DNA from: a bacterium
GTDB taxonomy: Bacteria > Myxococcota > UBA727 > JAUIJE01
Reading direction: 5' to 3'
DNA: 64,000 nt
Assembly (NCBI GenBank): GCA_030431455.1
Contig: JAUIJE010000018.1
Location: forward strand, 117,740 to 181,739
Shown: piece after piece, positions 15,251 to 26,560 of the stretch
Layout of the letters: each line of letters starts with the position of its first letter
How positions within the stretch are numbered: position 1 is the stretch's first letter
Translations under genes and position numbers: made by a program
The notes under the pieces: model-generated
What the model saw: only the letters and a program-made list of their open reading frames with translations
Database searches by the model: none
Told to the model about the DNA's origin: nothing

Positions 15251-17722
15251 ATGTACGGCGCTTGTTTTGTGTCGTCCAAGACCCGGAAGGTCTTGGGCCT
15301 CGACGAAATCGATCACCTGGTGGCGGGGATGTGCCAGACCCCGTTCGGCCGCGAACAGCTGCGGGGCGACCTGCTCGGCGAGGTCAGCGCCGAACAGTTC
15401 GCGGCCCGGCAAGAGCAAGCCGAGCAAGCCCGGTCGTGGGCGGGCCTCGAGGTGCGGCCGGACTTTGCGGGGGTGGTCGACGTGCGCGAGGTGCTCGACC
15501 TCGTGGCCAAGGACGGCACCCTCACCGCCCTGGACGTGGTGCAAATCGGCAAAGCCATCGACGCGATGGGTCGCATCAAGGCCTATGTCGAGTCCCGCCG
15601 CGACGAGCTCGCGGCCTTGGTCCAGATCGCGCAAGGGCTGCTCGACGACCGCCCCTTCGCCGCGCGCATCGCGACCAGCTTTGACGACGAGGGCTACATC
15701 ACTGATCAGGCCTCACCCGAGTTGCTGGCCCGGCGCAATCGGGTGCGCACCCTGCGCAAAGAAGCCCAGGGCATCCTCGACGACCAGGTGCGCGCGTTCG
15801 CCGACGAAGGCGTGCTGCAAGAGAAGAACTTCACCGTGCGACACGATCGCTACGTGTTGCCGGTCAAGGCCGAGTTCCAACGCAAGGTCGAGGGCATCGT
15901 GCACGACGCGTCCCAGACCGGGCAGACGGTGTTCATCGAGCCCCGGGCCATGCTCGAGGTGGGCAACCGCATCACCGTGGCCCAGGCGTTGGTCAAAGAG
16001 GAAGAGCACCGCATCCTCGTCGAGTACACCCAAGAGGTCCGCGCGCGGCGCGAGATGCTGCTCGGTGCCCTCGGCGTGACCGGGGCGCTGGAAGCGCTGT
16101 ACGTGCGGGGCCGCTTCGCCCACGCCACCGCCGCGGTGCGGCCCCGGGTCGACGACCAGGCCGCGTTGCACCTGCCCGGCGCCCGCCACCCCCAGCTGCT
16201 GTACACCCGGCGGGTGGAGCCTGGTTCGGTGGTGCCGCAGGACATCGACCTGGGGGGCAAGCAGGCCTTGGTCATCTCCGGGCCCAACGCCGGGGGCAAG
16301 ACCGTGGCCCTCAAGGCCACCGGCATCGGCGCGGTGTTGGCCCGGCAAGGGTTGCTGTTGCCCGCCGGGGAGGACGCCACCGTGCCCCCCTACGCCGCGG
16401 TCCTGGCCGCGGTGGGCGACGAGCAGGACTTGTCGCAGGACCTGTCCACCTTCTCCGGACACCTCGCTGCCCTCAGTGACATTGTGGACCAGACCCGGAC
16501 CCACATCGCCCGGGGACCGGTCTTGGTGTTGCTCGACGAGCTGTGCGCCGGCACCGCGCCCGAACAAGGCGCCGCCTTGGCCCAGTCCATCCTCGAGACC
16601 CTCGTCGACCTCGGCGCCACGGTGGTGGCCACCACCCACTACGAGCGGCTCAAGACCCTGGCGGTGGCCGAGGAGACCAGCCCCCGGTTCCGCAACGCCA
16701 AGGTAGGCACCGACCCCGAGACCGGCCGGCCTACGTTCACCCTGATCATGGACAGCATGGGCGCGTCCAATGCCTTTGATGCCGCGCGCCGGCACGGCCT
16801 GCCCGACGACATCATCGCGCGGGCCGAGGCCTTGATGGACCCCACCGGGCAACAGATGCAAGGTCTGCTCGAGCAGCTGCACACGTTGGTGGACAAAGCC
16901 GAGCGAGAGCAGCAGGAGGCGGCCCGGGAGCGTGCGCGCCTGCGCGAAAAACGTCTCGCTCTCACCGAGCGCATCGACGCCCTCCACCAGGAGCAGACCG
17001 CGTTGCGCAAAGGCGAAGCCCGGGAGGTGCTCAAGGATCTGGACCGCGCCCGCAAAGCCATCGCGGCCGCGATCGAACAGGCCCGCACCGCCGACGCCAA
17101 GACCCTCAACGAGCTGAGCCACGAGCTCAAAGACAAAGAACAAGATCTGCAGGACATCGAGCGCGGCGACGACGAGGCGGCCCTGGGCGAGCCGTTGACC
17201 GCGGTGCAACGGGGCCAGAAGGTGGTCGCGGCGTCCATGCCCCAGGTGGTGCTCGAGGTGCTGCAGATCGACGGGGACAACATCACCCTGGGCAAGGGGG
17301 CCCTGACCATGAAGGTCAGCTTGTCCCAGTTGCGCAAACCGGTGGGGCCCCAGCGGGGGCGGGCTGAGCCACCGACGCGCCGGGCGGCGAAAAAGCGCGC
17401 CCCCAAGAAGCGTGGGCCCAAGAAAAAGGTGGAGAGCGCCGGGCCGGCGAAAGAGTCCCCGCGCAACAAGGACAACACCCTCGACGTGCGCGGCCACCGG
17501 GTGGGCGAGGCGCTGAGCAAGGTCGAAGGGTTCTTGGACAAGATGGTCGTCGAGCGGGAAGCGCGGGCGTACATCATTCACGGTCACGGCACCGGCGCGC
17601 TCAAAAAAGCGGTGCGCCAGCTGCTCACCGAGAGCCACTACGTCGACGCGCACGACGCGGCCCCCGCCGAGGCGGGGGGCGATGGGTGCACGGTGGTGCA
17701 GCTGTTCAACCCGCGCGGCTGA
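15251..17722 (+). CDS. mutS2: Endonuclease MutS2 / ribosome-rescue MutS2-like ATPase
   Basis: 823 residues, normal for MutS2. The frame is open upstream, but homologous sequence begins at TRKVLGLDEI, so ATG 15251 is chosen. The core, lever and clamp regions are followed by the ATPase with Walker A ISGPNAGGKTVALK (about residue 340), Walker B VLLLDELCAG and the TTHYERLK switch. A long coiled coil (about 525-640) and a basic linker lead to a C-terminal Smr domain (about 740-823) with LDVRGHRVGEAL and IIHGHGTGALK. MutS2 proteins suppress recombination or split collided ribosomes; the sequence does not say which applies here. The stop is adjacent to the convergent VTC gene. Confidence 0.95.
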   Translation: MYGACFVSSKTRKVLGLDEIDHLVAGMCQTPFGREQLRGDLLGEVSAEQFAARQEQAEQARSWAGLEVRPDFAGVVDVREVLDLVAKDGTLTALDVVQIGKAIDAMGRIKAYVESRRDELAALVQIAQGLLDDRPFAARIATSFDDEGYITDQASPELLARRNRVRTLRKEAQGILDDQVRAFADEGVLQEKNFTVRHDRYVLPVKAEFQRKVEGIVHDASQTGQTVFIEPRAMLEVGNRITVAQALVKEEEHRILVEYTQEVRARREMLLGALGVTGALEALYVRGRFAHATAAVRPRVDDQAALHLPGARHPQLLYTRRVEPGSVVPQDIDLGGKQALVISGPNAGGKTVALKATGIGAVLARQGLLLPAGEDATVPPYAAVLAAVGDEQDLSQDLSTFSGHLAALSDIVDQTRTHIARGPVLVLLDELCAGTAPEQGAALAQSILETLVDLGATVVATTHYERLKTLAVAEETSPRFRNAKVGTDPETGRPTFTLIMDSMGASNAFDAARRHGLPDDIIARAEALMDPTGQQMQGLLEQLHTLVDKAEREQQEAARERARLREKRLALTERIDALHQEQTALRKGEAREVLKDLDRARKAIAAAIEQARTADAKTLNELSHELKDKEQDLQDIERGDDEAALGEPLTAVQRGQKVVAASMPQVVLEVLQIDGDNITLGKGALTMKVSLSQLRKPVGPQRGRAEPPTRRAAKKRAPKKRGPKKKVESAGPAKESPRNKDNTLDVRGHRVGEALSKVEGFLDKMVVEREARAYIIHGHGTGALKKAVRQLLTESHYVDAHDAAPAEAGGDGCTVVQLFNPRG

Positions 17723-18364
17723 TCACGTGCTGGCGCGCAGGGCCGCGGACAGACCGGTCACGTATTTGGAATATCGTGACAAGCGGTAGGGCAGCTGGGC
17801 CATCAGGGGGTCGGCCAGGTCCTCGTCCTCGGGCGCGTACTTGACCTCGACCACGGTGTGGGAAAGGCGCAACCCGTGGCCGCCCGAGGCGGACCGCACC
17901 TCGATGTCGCGGTCGATGGTCAGCCGGACGCGGCTGGCCGTGAGCTTGAAATAGCTGCGGCGGTACCGCACGAACAGCGTGGGCACCAAGCTGCGCAACC
18001 CCATGGGGACAGCGTCGAGCGAGGCCAGGCTCAGCCGCAGGTCCTCGTCGAGCCGGGGCGCGTCGAGGGTGGTCACGTGCTTGTGCGAGAGCGCGCCTGA
18101 CTTGATTTTGCGCTCCAAGCGCAACGGCCCGCGCAGGCCCGCCGCGGTGCGGTAGGCACGGAGCCGGACCTTGGCCCGGTCCTCGGCCCCGGCTTTGTTC
18201 TCGGCGTAGCTGCGGTGGGCCGCGTCATCGAAGTACAGGCTGAGCACGTCCCGATCTTCGAAGGCGCGGGCCAACGGGGCCGCGGCCCGAAGCCACGTCG
18301 CGACGCGGGCAGGATCCTCGGTGCCCGCGTCGAACTTGCGCTCGTACCGCGACTCGACGCTCAC
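17723..18364 (-). CDS. VTC-domain protein, polyphosphate-polymerase-like
   Basis: 213 residues, the last gene of an operon with CotH and DUF4956 proteins. The VTC beta-tunnel fold is shown by RYERKF near residue 6, SLYFDDAAHRSY, a basic strand AKVRLRAYR, LERKIKSG, VRYRRSYF, RLTIDRDIEVR and VVEVKYAP. These Arg/Lys/Glu residues line the tunnel in eukaryotic Vtc4, which makes polyphosphate from ATP. Bacterial versions are cytoplasmic and often encoded next to DUF4956 membrane proteins. Whether this one makes polyphosphate or binds it is not known. The GTG start overlaps the CotH stop (GTGA), so translation is coupled. Confidence 0.87.
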   Translation of the reverse strand: MSVESRYERKFDAGTEDPARVATWLRAAAPLARAFEDRDVLSLYFDDAAHRSYAENKAGAEDRAKVRLRAYRTAAGLRGPLRLERKIKSGALSHKHVTTLDAPRLDEDLRLSLASLDAVPMGLRSLVPTLFVRYRRSYFKLTASRVRLTIDRDIEVRSASGGHGLRLSHTVVEVKYAPEDEDLADPLMAQLPYRLSRYSKYVTGLSAALRAST

Positions 18365-20913
18365 GGCCCCGCCTGCCGGGTGACCTCAGCGATGCGGTCG
18401 GCGACCCCCGGGGGCACGGTCTTTGTCGCCACCGTGCCGTCGAGCGAAATGAACGCCCCCTCCTCGAGCCAGAGCGGGTGGTCGACGTCCCGCAGCCGCA
18501 TGTGGGCCATCACGATGCGGCCGGGACCGAACTCAGGCTTTTTCTGGTACGCGGCCGCGCCAACCGCCGCGTCGGCCACGAAGCTCTCCCGCAGGGTGAT
18601 CTGGGCCGAGTCCTTGGCGGCAAAACCGACGCGAACGTGCACCGCGTTCATCGCGTGCACCAAGGCCTCGCCTTGTTCCCCCACGGACAGCGCCTTGTCC
18701 CCCGCGCCCTGGATGGTGACCTTGCGGATGTCGACCTTGGCCCCCGAGATGTCGATGCAGTCGTTGCCGCAGTTTTCGAAGGTGAGGCCGGCGAGCCGGC
18801 CGGGGGCGAAGTCGATGTCCACCGCGTCGGCGTGGGTGTCGCGCACCGTGAGCCCCTCGATGTCGATCTTTGCCCGGACGAGGTTGAGCGCGTCCTCGCT
18901 GCGGGCCCGCTCGATGCGCACCTCGCGAAGTTCGACCGTGCCCTCGATGAACGTCAGCCCTCCGGTGACGTTGAGGCCGTGCGCGGTGTGGGCGCCGAGG
19001 TTGGCGAACTGTGCATAGCGAACGTGGGACGCGCCCGGTCCCTGGACCACCAAACCGCCGCCTTGGCCGTCGCTGGAGAACACCTGGGCGGGGGCATCAG
19101 CGGTGCCGTCGATCTCGAGCGGGCCGCGCACCACCACGTGCCCGGCGCCCCGGATGTCCAGTCCCGCGCCTGGCCCCATCACCAGCCGGTGGCCGCGGGG
19201 CAAGACCACCAAGCGGTCGACGACCACCTGGGCCTGGGGGGGCACCGCCCAACCCCCGTCGACCTTGACCAGCCCGGGCGGGGGCGCGGTGGTCGACGGG
19301 GCCAGGCCGGCCACGTCCCGGTCCTCGGAAAAGGGGTGCAGCGGGAGTCGCCGAAGCGTGTCGTCGCCGTCCAAGCGGTACAGAAGCTGTGGTCCGGGGG
19401 CGGCGTCCTCGCCGCAGTCTGCGCGCACAAAGCCATCGACGAAGACCACGCGCGGGGACTCGGCCACGGGCACGCCGGTGACCGAGACCGGCGCGGGCAG
19501 AAGCTCCCGACAACCGCCGCGCACCACCCCGTGAACCCAAATTTCACGCCAAGAGACATTGCGCACCGCGAGCCCCCCGCCGGGTTGCTCGCTGGCCCGG
19601 GCCGGGACCGCGACCTCGAGGTGGGCCCGCATGATCGCGGCGTTGTGCTCGACCCGCTCGATGAGGGCGTCGAGGCTGCCATCGCCGATGGCCGCGGCTT
19701 GGGGCGCATAGCCCCGCATCCAGTCGGTTAATGCAGTGACATAGGATGGCCGGCTCACCCGTGTCGCCGCCGCGACGTAGGCCCGGACAAACGCACGGTC
19801 CGCGAACATGCTCACAAACAGTCCCGGCTCGTTCTTTTGCGCGGGGGTGGTGGGGAAGGGGTACCGGGTGAACAGGGGGTTGTGGTGCCAGGACAGATCG
19901 CCCCCGAAGGCGTCGTAGGCGATGGGCTCGAACCGGCCGGTGACGGGGTCGCGGTAGAACGGCACGTTGCCGAAGCGGGCGGCGTGCTCGGCGCCGAACA
20001 GATCGATGAGCGCGAGGTACCGCGCGGTGTGCTCGAGGTGGACGACCTCCGAGGCGGGGAGGCGGCCCCGGCGCACGGTGTCGAACGCGCCCACCGCGTC
20101 GAGCAGCAACCGGCGGGCGGTCTCGTCGGGTTGTTTGGCCGGGTCGTCGAAGGCGGCGGACTCCGCGCGGTCCACCGCCGCGCCCGGGGGCAGCAAGGGC
20201 TCGTAGAGGTCGGGCAGGGGAAACCCACGCTCCCGGATGTTGGCCCATTCCGCCCAATACGTGACCTCGCTGGCGCGCACGATGGGGCCTTCGCGCCGCT
20301 GGTGGGATTCGAGCAGGTGCTTGGCGAAGTGTTCTTCCCAGGCGTATGGACCGAGGTCACGGTCATTCAGTCGCATTTGCACGAACTGGTAGCGGGGCGC
20401 GAGCACGTCTTCGCGCCGCATGGCGTCGTAGAACACCGGCTGCCAAATGCCTTGGCGGGTGTCCGGTCGTTGCAGCGAGAACACCCGCTGGCCGGACAGG
20501 GTCTGGCCTCCGCGCACCTTCACCCGGAACGACCAGCGTTGCTCGTCGCGGAAGTGGTCGGTGGCGTCTCCTTTGAGCCGGATGCGCGCGTCGACGTGGT
20601 GGCCGAACGCGTCGAGCCCGGCTTTGACCCAATCGTCCTCGTGGCGCACGAGCACACCGAGGTCGAGGGCCCGTTGGCGCACGTACTTGAGCCGGGCCAT
20701 GGATTTGAATGAGACGTTCATCTCGACCACCGGGAGCTCGGCGGGCAGCTTGGGGGCGGGCGCGCCCGGGCCCGCCGGCCACCGCCGGGTGATCTCGCGT
20801 TGGAGGTCGGGGCCGAGAAGCAGCGCGACCCCGGCGGCGAGGCCCAAGAGGACCAACAGCACCCGCGTGCGTTCGGGGATCGTCTGGCCGCGAGGGGGGG
20901 CGGGCAGCTCCAC
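18361..20913 (-). CDS. CotH-family protein kinase-like protein fused to a parallel beta-helix
   Basis: 850 residues. An N-terminal signal-anchor helix is at about residues 17-36, so most of the protein is outside the inner membrane. Residues about 60-450 match CotH, the secreted atypical kinase family first known from Bacillus spore coats. They include RIRLKGDATDHFRDEQRWSFRVKV, FVQMRLNDRDLGPYAWEEHF and the metal-site-like YDAFGGDLSWHHNPLF. Residues about 545-800 carry beta-helix repeats (IDIEGLTVRDTHADAVDIDF, GLTFENCGNDCIDISGAKVDI). The fusion suggests that the kinase acts on an extracellular or periplasmic ligand bound by the helix. The GTG start abuts the DUF4956 stop with no gap, and the stop overlaps the VTC start. 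Confidence 0.85.
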   Translation of the reverse strand: MELPAPPRGQTIPERTRVLLVLLGLAAGVALLLGPDLQREITRRWPAGPGAPAPKLPAELPVVEMNVSFKSMARLKYVRQRALDLGVLVRHEDDWVKAGLDAFGHHVDARIRLKGDATDHFRDEQRWSFRVKVRGGQTLSGQRVFSLQRPDTRQGIWQPVFYDAMRREDVLAPRYQFVQMRLNDRDLGPYAWEEHFAKHLLESHQRREGPIVRASEVTYWAEWANIRERGFPLPDLYEPLLPPGAAVDRAESAAFDDPAKQPDETARRLLLDAVGAFDTVRRGRLPASEVVHLEHTARYLALIDLFGAEHAARFGNVPFYRDPVTGRFEPIAYDAFGGDLSWHHNPLFTRYPFPTTPAQKNEPGLFVSMFADRAFVRAYVAAATRVSRPSYVTALTDWMRGYAPQAAAIGDGSLDALIERVEHNAAIMRAHLEVAVPARASEQPGGGLAVRNVSWREIWVHGVVRGGCRELLPAPVSVTGVPVAESPRVVFVDGFVRADCGEDAAPGPQLLYRLDGDDTLRRLPLHPFSEDRDVAGLAPSTTAPPPGLVKVDGGWAVPPQAQVVVDRLVVLPRGHRLVMGPGAGLDIRGAGHVVVRGPLEIDGTADAPAQVFSSDGQGGGLVVQGPGASHVRYAQFANLGAHTAHGLNVTGGLTFIEGTVELREVRIERARSEDALNLVRAKIDIEGLTVRDTHADAVDIDFAPGRLAGLTFENCGNDCIDISGAKVDIRKVTIQGAGDKALSVGEQGEALVHAMNAVHVRVGFAAKDSAQITLRESFVADAAVGAAAYQKKPEFGPGRIVMAHMRLRDVDHPLWLEEGAFISLDGTVATKTVPPGVADRIAEVTRQAGP

Positions 20914-21591
20914 TCAGGCCTCCAGGGGGGAGAGCACGCTGACCCGGCCGACGCCCTTGTGTTCCCGGAGCGCGGCGAGCAGGCGTTCGATCCCGGTCAT
21001 GTCGTCGAACTCGGCCACGAACAGGGCCTCCACCGCGTCACCTTCTTCGTCGACGCGCTTGAGCCCCGCGTTTTTGCTGTGGGCGGCCACCAGTTTGATC
21101 AGCTCATCGAAGCTCGGGTGTTCGGCGCCCTGCATCGTGACCGACAGCAGCATGCCCTGGGGCGGGCGGCCGAGCACCCGGCTGCGTGCGATCAGCACCA
21201 CCAGTGTGACGGCGAAGACCGCGAAGGTGAGCTTGAGCTGGTTGGCGCCGCAGCCGAGCCCAATGCCAATGGCCAAGAAGAGATAGGTCAACTCTTCGGG
21301 CTCCTTGATCGCGGCCCGGAAGCGCACGATGGACAGCGCGCCCACCAACCCCAGCGACAGCGCGAGGGAGGTCTTGACCACCGCGATGACCAGCAGGGTG
21401 GTCGCGGCCAGGGGCACCAAGGTCTTGGCGAACTTGTGCCGGTTGCCGAGGCTGCTGCCGATGCGGGTGTAAAAGAACGCGAGCACGCCGCTCATCAACA
21501 GGCACACCGCGAGCGAGAGCCCGACGGTGGCGAGATCGACGCGCGCGGTCTCCTGGGCGAGAAACTCTTGAAACGTCTGAACCTTGTCCAT
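20914..21591 (-). CDS. DUF4956-family membrane protein
   Basis: 225 residues. Three or four TM helices lie in the first 140 residues (about 21-41, 57-75, 76-95 and 112-137), with the family-typical SLGLVGALSIVRFRAAIKEPEELTYLFLAIGIGLGCGANQ. A soluble ferredoxin-like region follows (about 150-225). DUF4956 proteins are regularly encoded beside VTC-domain proteins and are assumed to be their membrane partner; their reaction is not known. It is the first gene of the DUF4956-CotH-VTC operon. A Met start near 21592 is clear because the upstream DNA changes to non-coding repeats. Confidence 0.88.
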   Translation of the reverse strand: MDKVQTFQEFLAQETARVDLATVGLSLAVCLLMSGVLAFFYTRIGSSLGNRHKFAKTLVPLAATTLLVIAVVKTSLALSLGLVGALSIVRFRAAIKEPEELTYLFLAIGIGLGCGANQLKLTFAVFAVTLVVLIARSRVLGRPPQGMLLSVTMQGAEHPSFDELIKLVAAHSKNAGLKRVDEEGDAVEALFVAEFDDMTGIERLLAALREHKGVGRVSVLSPLEA

Positions 21592-21792
21592 GTGGTCCCG
21601 AGCCTACCCGAAGTCGCTGGGCAAAAGCCGGAGCGGGACGCGGCCCCGGGCCCACAACCGCGACCGCCGGTTCGGTGGCGCAGCCGGTCGAGGCCCAAAC
21701 GACGTCCATGTCGGCCACCCGGGGGCCGGTGACCGGGCGGCGCCACGTGGCCTCGGGGGTCGAGGTGGGGCGGGCCTCGGGACCGCAGGGGG

Positions 21793-21857
21793 GGGTTGAG
21801 CGAGGCGTGGCGTACGCTGCCTAAACGACCTCTATGTCGGCTATGCCGGGCGGGCGG
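21793..21857. repeat. 65-bp direct repeat, copy 1
   Basis: Starts GGGTTGAGCGAGGCG and ends GCCGGGCGGGCGG. It differs from copy 2 (146 bp further on) at only two or three positions. It contains the short palindrome GCGTACGC inside AGGC/GCCT arms. Confidence 0.85.
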
Positions 21858-21938
21858 AGGGGGGTGATGTGAGGTCGAGGCTTGGAACGGACGGGTGTTG
21901 TTTGAGGTGCCGGGTCGCGTTTGTTGGCGGGTCGCGGC

Positions 21939-22003
21939 GGGTTGAGCGAGGCGTGGCGTACGCTGCCTAAACGACCTCTACGTCGGCCATGCCGGGCGGG
22001 CGG
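21939..22003. repeat. 65-bp direct repeat, copy 2
   Basis: Nearly identical to the copy at 21793. On the minus strand it can encode MADVEVV followed by a stop. Copy 1 has ATA in place of the ATG, and a third diverged copy (21697-21717) reads ADMDVV without the stop. Confidence 0.85.
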
Positions 22004-22015
22004 GCAGTGCCCCAC

Positions 22016-22040
22016 AAAAGCCACCTCTGGCGAGATGGCT
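22016..22040 (-). terminator. Terminator hairpin, copy 3 downstream of tRNA-Gln
   Basis: Same AGCCATCTC/GAGGTGGCT hairpin with loop GCCA as the next two copies, read on the minus strand, but its T-run is only four bases. It is the most distal of three copies spaced 42-43 bp. Confidence 0.65.
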
Positions 22041-22054
22041 CGTTGGCGGGGAAC

Positions 22055-22082
22055 AAAAAAAGCCACCTCTGGCGAGATGGCT
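22055..22082 (-). terminator. Rho-independent terminator, copy 2 downstream of tRNA-Gln
   Basis: A 9-bp stem AGCCATCTC/GAGGTGGCT (one G-U pair, loop GCCA) is followed on the minus strand by seven T. It is identical to the proximal copy. Confidence 0.85.
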
Positions 22083-22097
22083 TGTTTGGCGGGGAAC

Positions 22098-22125
22098 AAA
22101 AAAAGCCACCTCTGGCGAGATGGCT
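22098..22125 (-). terminator. Rho-independent terminator, copy 1 (proximal) downstream of tRNA-Gln
   Basis: The same 9-bp stem and loop GCCA followed by seven T lies six bases beyond the CCA end of the tRNA gene. It is the first of three tandem terminators. Confidence 0.9.
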
Positions 22126-22130
22126 TTGTT

Positions 22131-22204
22131 TGGCTGGGGCACTAGGGTTCGAACCTAGATTCTCGGTACCAAAAACCGATGTCCTGCCATTAGACGATGC
22201 CCCA
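22131..22204 (-). tRNA. tRNA-Gln (anticodon TTG)
   Basis: A full cloverleaf can be drawn. The acceptor stem is TGGGGCA/TGCCCCA, the D arm contains TAATGGCAGGA, and the anticodon stem TCGGT/ACCGA encloses the loop TTTTGGT with anticodon TTG. The T arm has GGTTCGAACC. The discriminator is G and CCA is encoded. The length is 74 nt including CCA. The weak U-A first pair of the acceptor stem is typical of bacterial tRNA-Gln. Confidence 0.96.
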
Positions 22205-22214
22205 GCAGGTTCCC

Positions 22215-22246
22215 CATGCTTAATGAATGTGGGGCGGAGGTGTCAA
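22215..22246 (-). promoter_or_regulatory. Sigma-70-type promoter for tRNA-Gln
   Basis: On the minus strand a perfect TTGACA (-35) lies at 22246-22241, about 40 bases before the tRNA 5' end. About 17 bases later is an AT-rich stretch CATTAAGCAT that could hold a weak -10 box. The position suits a tRNA promoter. Confidence 0.55.
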
Positions 22247-22256
22247 CGCCCATCGC

Positions 22257-22517
22257 TCATCGATGGGGCAGGGTGACCTCTTTTTCGCAGGCCGCGCACC
22301 GGCACAGGATGGACGTCAGGCCCCCGGCGGTGAGCGGGGTGAACCCCTCGAAGCGAAAGTCGGAGCGCTTATCGCCGTAGCGGGTTCCGCGGGCGCCGCA
22401 CGCGGGGCAGGTCACCTCCGCCGCCCCGGCGCCGAGCCGGGCGAGGGCCTCGCGGTCCCCGAAGGACACCGCCACCGAGATAAAGCTGCGGCGGCTCTGT
22501 TCGTCAAAATCGGTCAT
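22257..22517 (-). CDS. Small zinc-ribbon protein
   Basis: 86 residues. The N-terminal half is a predicted strand/helix segment (SRRSFISVAVSFGDREALARLGAG). The second half has CPACG near residues 37-41 and CRCAAC near 72-77, which give four Cys for one zinc ion. No homologue was recognised by eye. The gene lies 13 bp downstream of mfd on the same strand and is probably co-transcribed with it. It may be a nucleic-acid or protein-binding accessory, but its role is unknown. ATG 22517 is the only reasonable start. Confidence 0.65.
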   Translation of the reverse strand: MTDFDEQSRRSFISVAVSFGDREALARLGAGAAEVTCPACGARGTRYGDKRSDFRFEGFTPLTAGGLTSILCRCAACEKEVTLPHR

Positions 22518-22530
22518 CGCCTCTCCGGGG

Positions 22531-26118
<3,588 letters not shown>

Positions 26119-26123
26119 GACGG

Positions 26124-26399
26124 TCAGCTCAGGAACGTGCCCTTGTCGGTGAGCACGTCAGCGTCGACCGCGGCCTGCACCAACTCCACCGCCCGGCCCC
26201 GGTCTTTGCCGAACACGGTGATCAGGTGGCGCCGGTTGGCGTCCGACGGAAAACCGGCCACCGACGCCTCCCGGGCGTGGGCTTCGATGCCCTCTTCACC
26301 GAGCATCAACACGATGCGATCGGCCTCGATCTGACTCGACGCGGCGTACAGCTCGACCAAATCCTGGTCGGTGAGCGGATGTTCTTGATCTTCCGACAT
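26124..26399 (-). CDS. DUF2007-like small protein
   Basis: 91 residues from ATG 26399, chosen because GGAGG lies just upstream; the frame is open further but without coding character. It has the ferredoxin-like pattern of DUF2007 putative signal-transducing proteins: LVELYAASSQIEADRIVLMLGEEGIEAHARE, then HLITVFGKDRGRAVELVQAAVDA. These proteins bind an unknown ligand. The stop is five bases before the mfd start, so they form an operon. It is divergent from the PEGA kinase gene. Confidence 0.75.
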   Translation of the reverse strand: MSEDQEHPLTDQDLVELYAASSQIEADRIVLMLGEEGIEAHAREASVAGFPSDANRRHLITVFGKDRGRAVELVQAAVDADVLTDKGTFLS

Positions 26400-26560
26400 T
26401 TGAGCCTCCGGCCGCCCTTGTACAGAGTCCTCGCGCACAACGGAAGATGCGCCTTTGTCCGGGGCCTGCCCTCGTCTCGGCGGACAAAACGCGCTACGGT
26501 GGCCGCCGTCTGGCAACAGCTGGGTCGTTCCCCACGGCCGGGCGCGCTGACCGACCACCC

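Larger units (their letters stand above)
21592..22015. other. Intergenic region with repeats upstream of the DUF4956 operon
   Basis: No convincing gene. It holds two 65-bp direct repeats (21793-21857 and 21939-22003) and a diverged short copy near 21697-21717. It should also contain the promoter of the minus-strand DUF4956-CotH-VTC operon, but I see no clear sigma-70 or sigma-54 boxes. Confidence 0.7.

Noticed and set aside
22016..22125. Three regularly spaced repeats that could look like a CRISPR array
   Set aside because: The spacers are also nearly identical, the period is only 42-43 bp, and each unit is a hairpin plus T-run read from the minus strand, so they are terminators. No cas genes are present.
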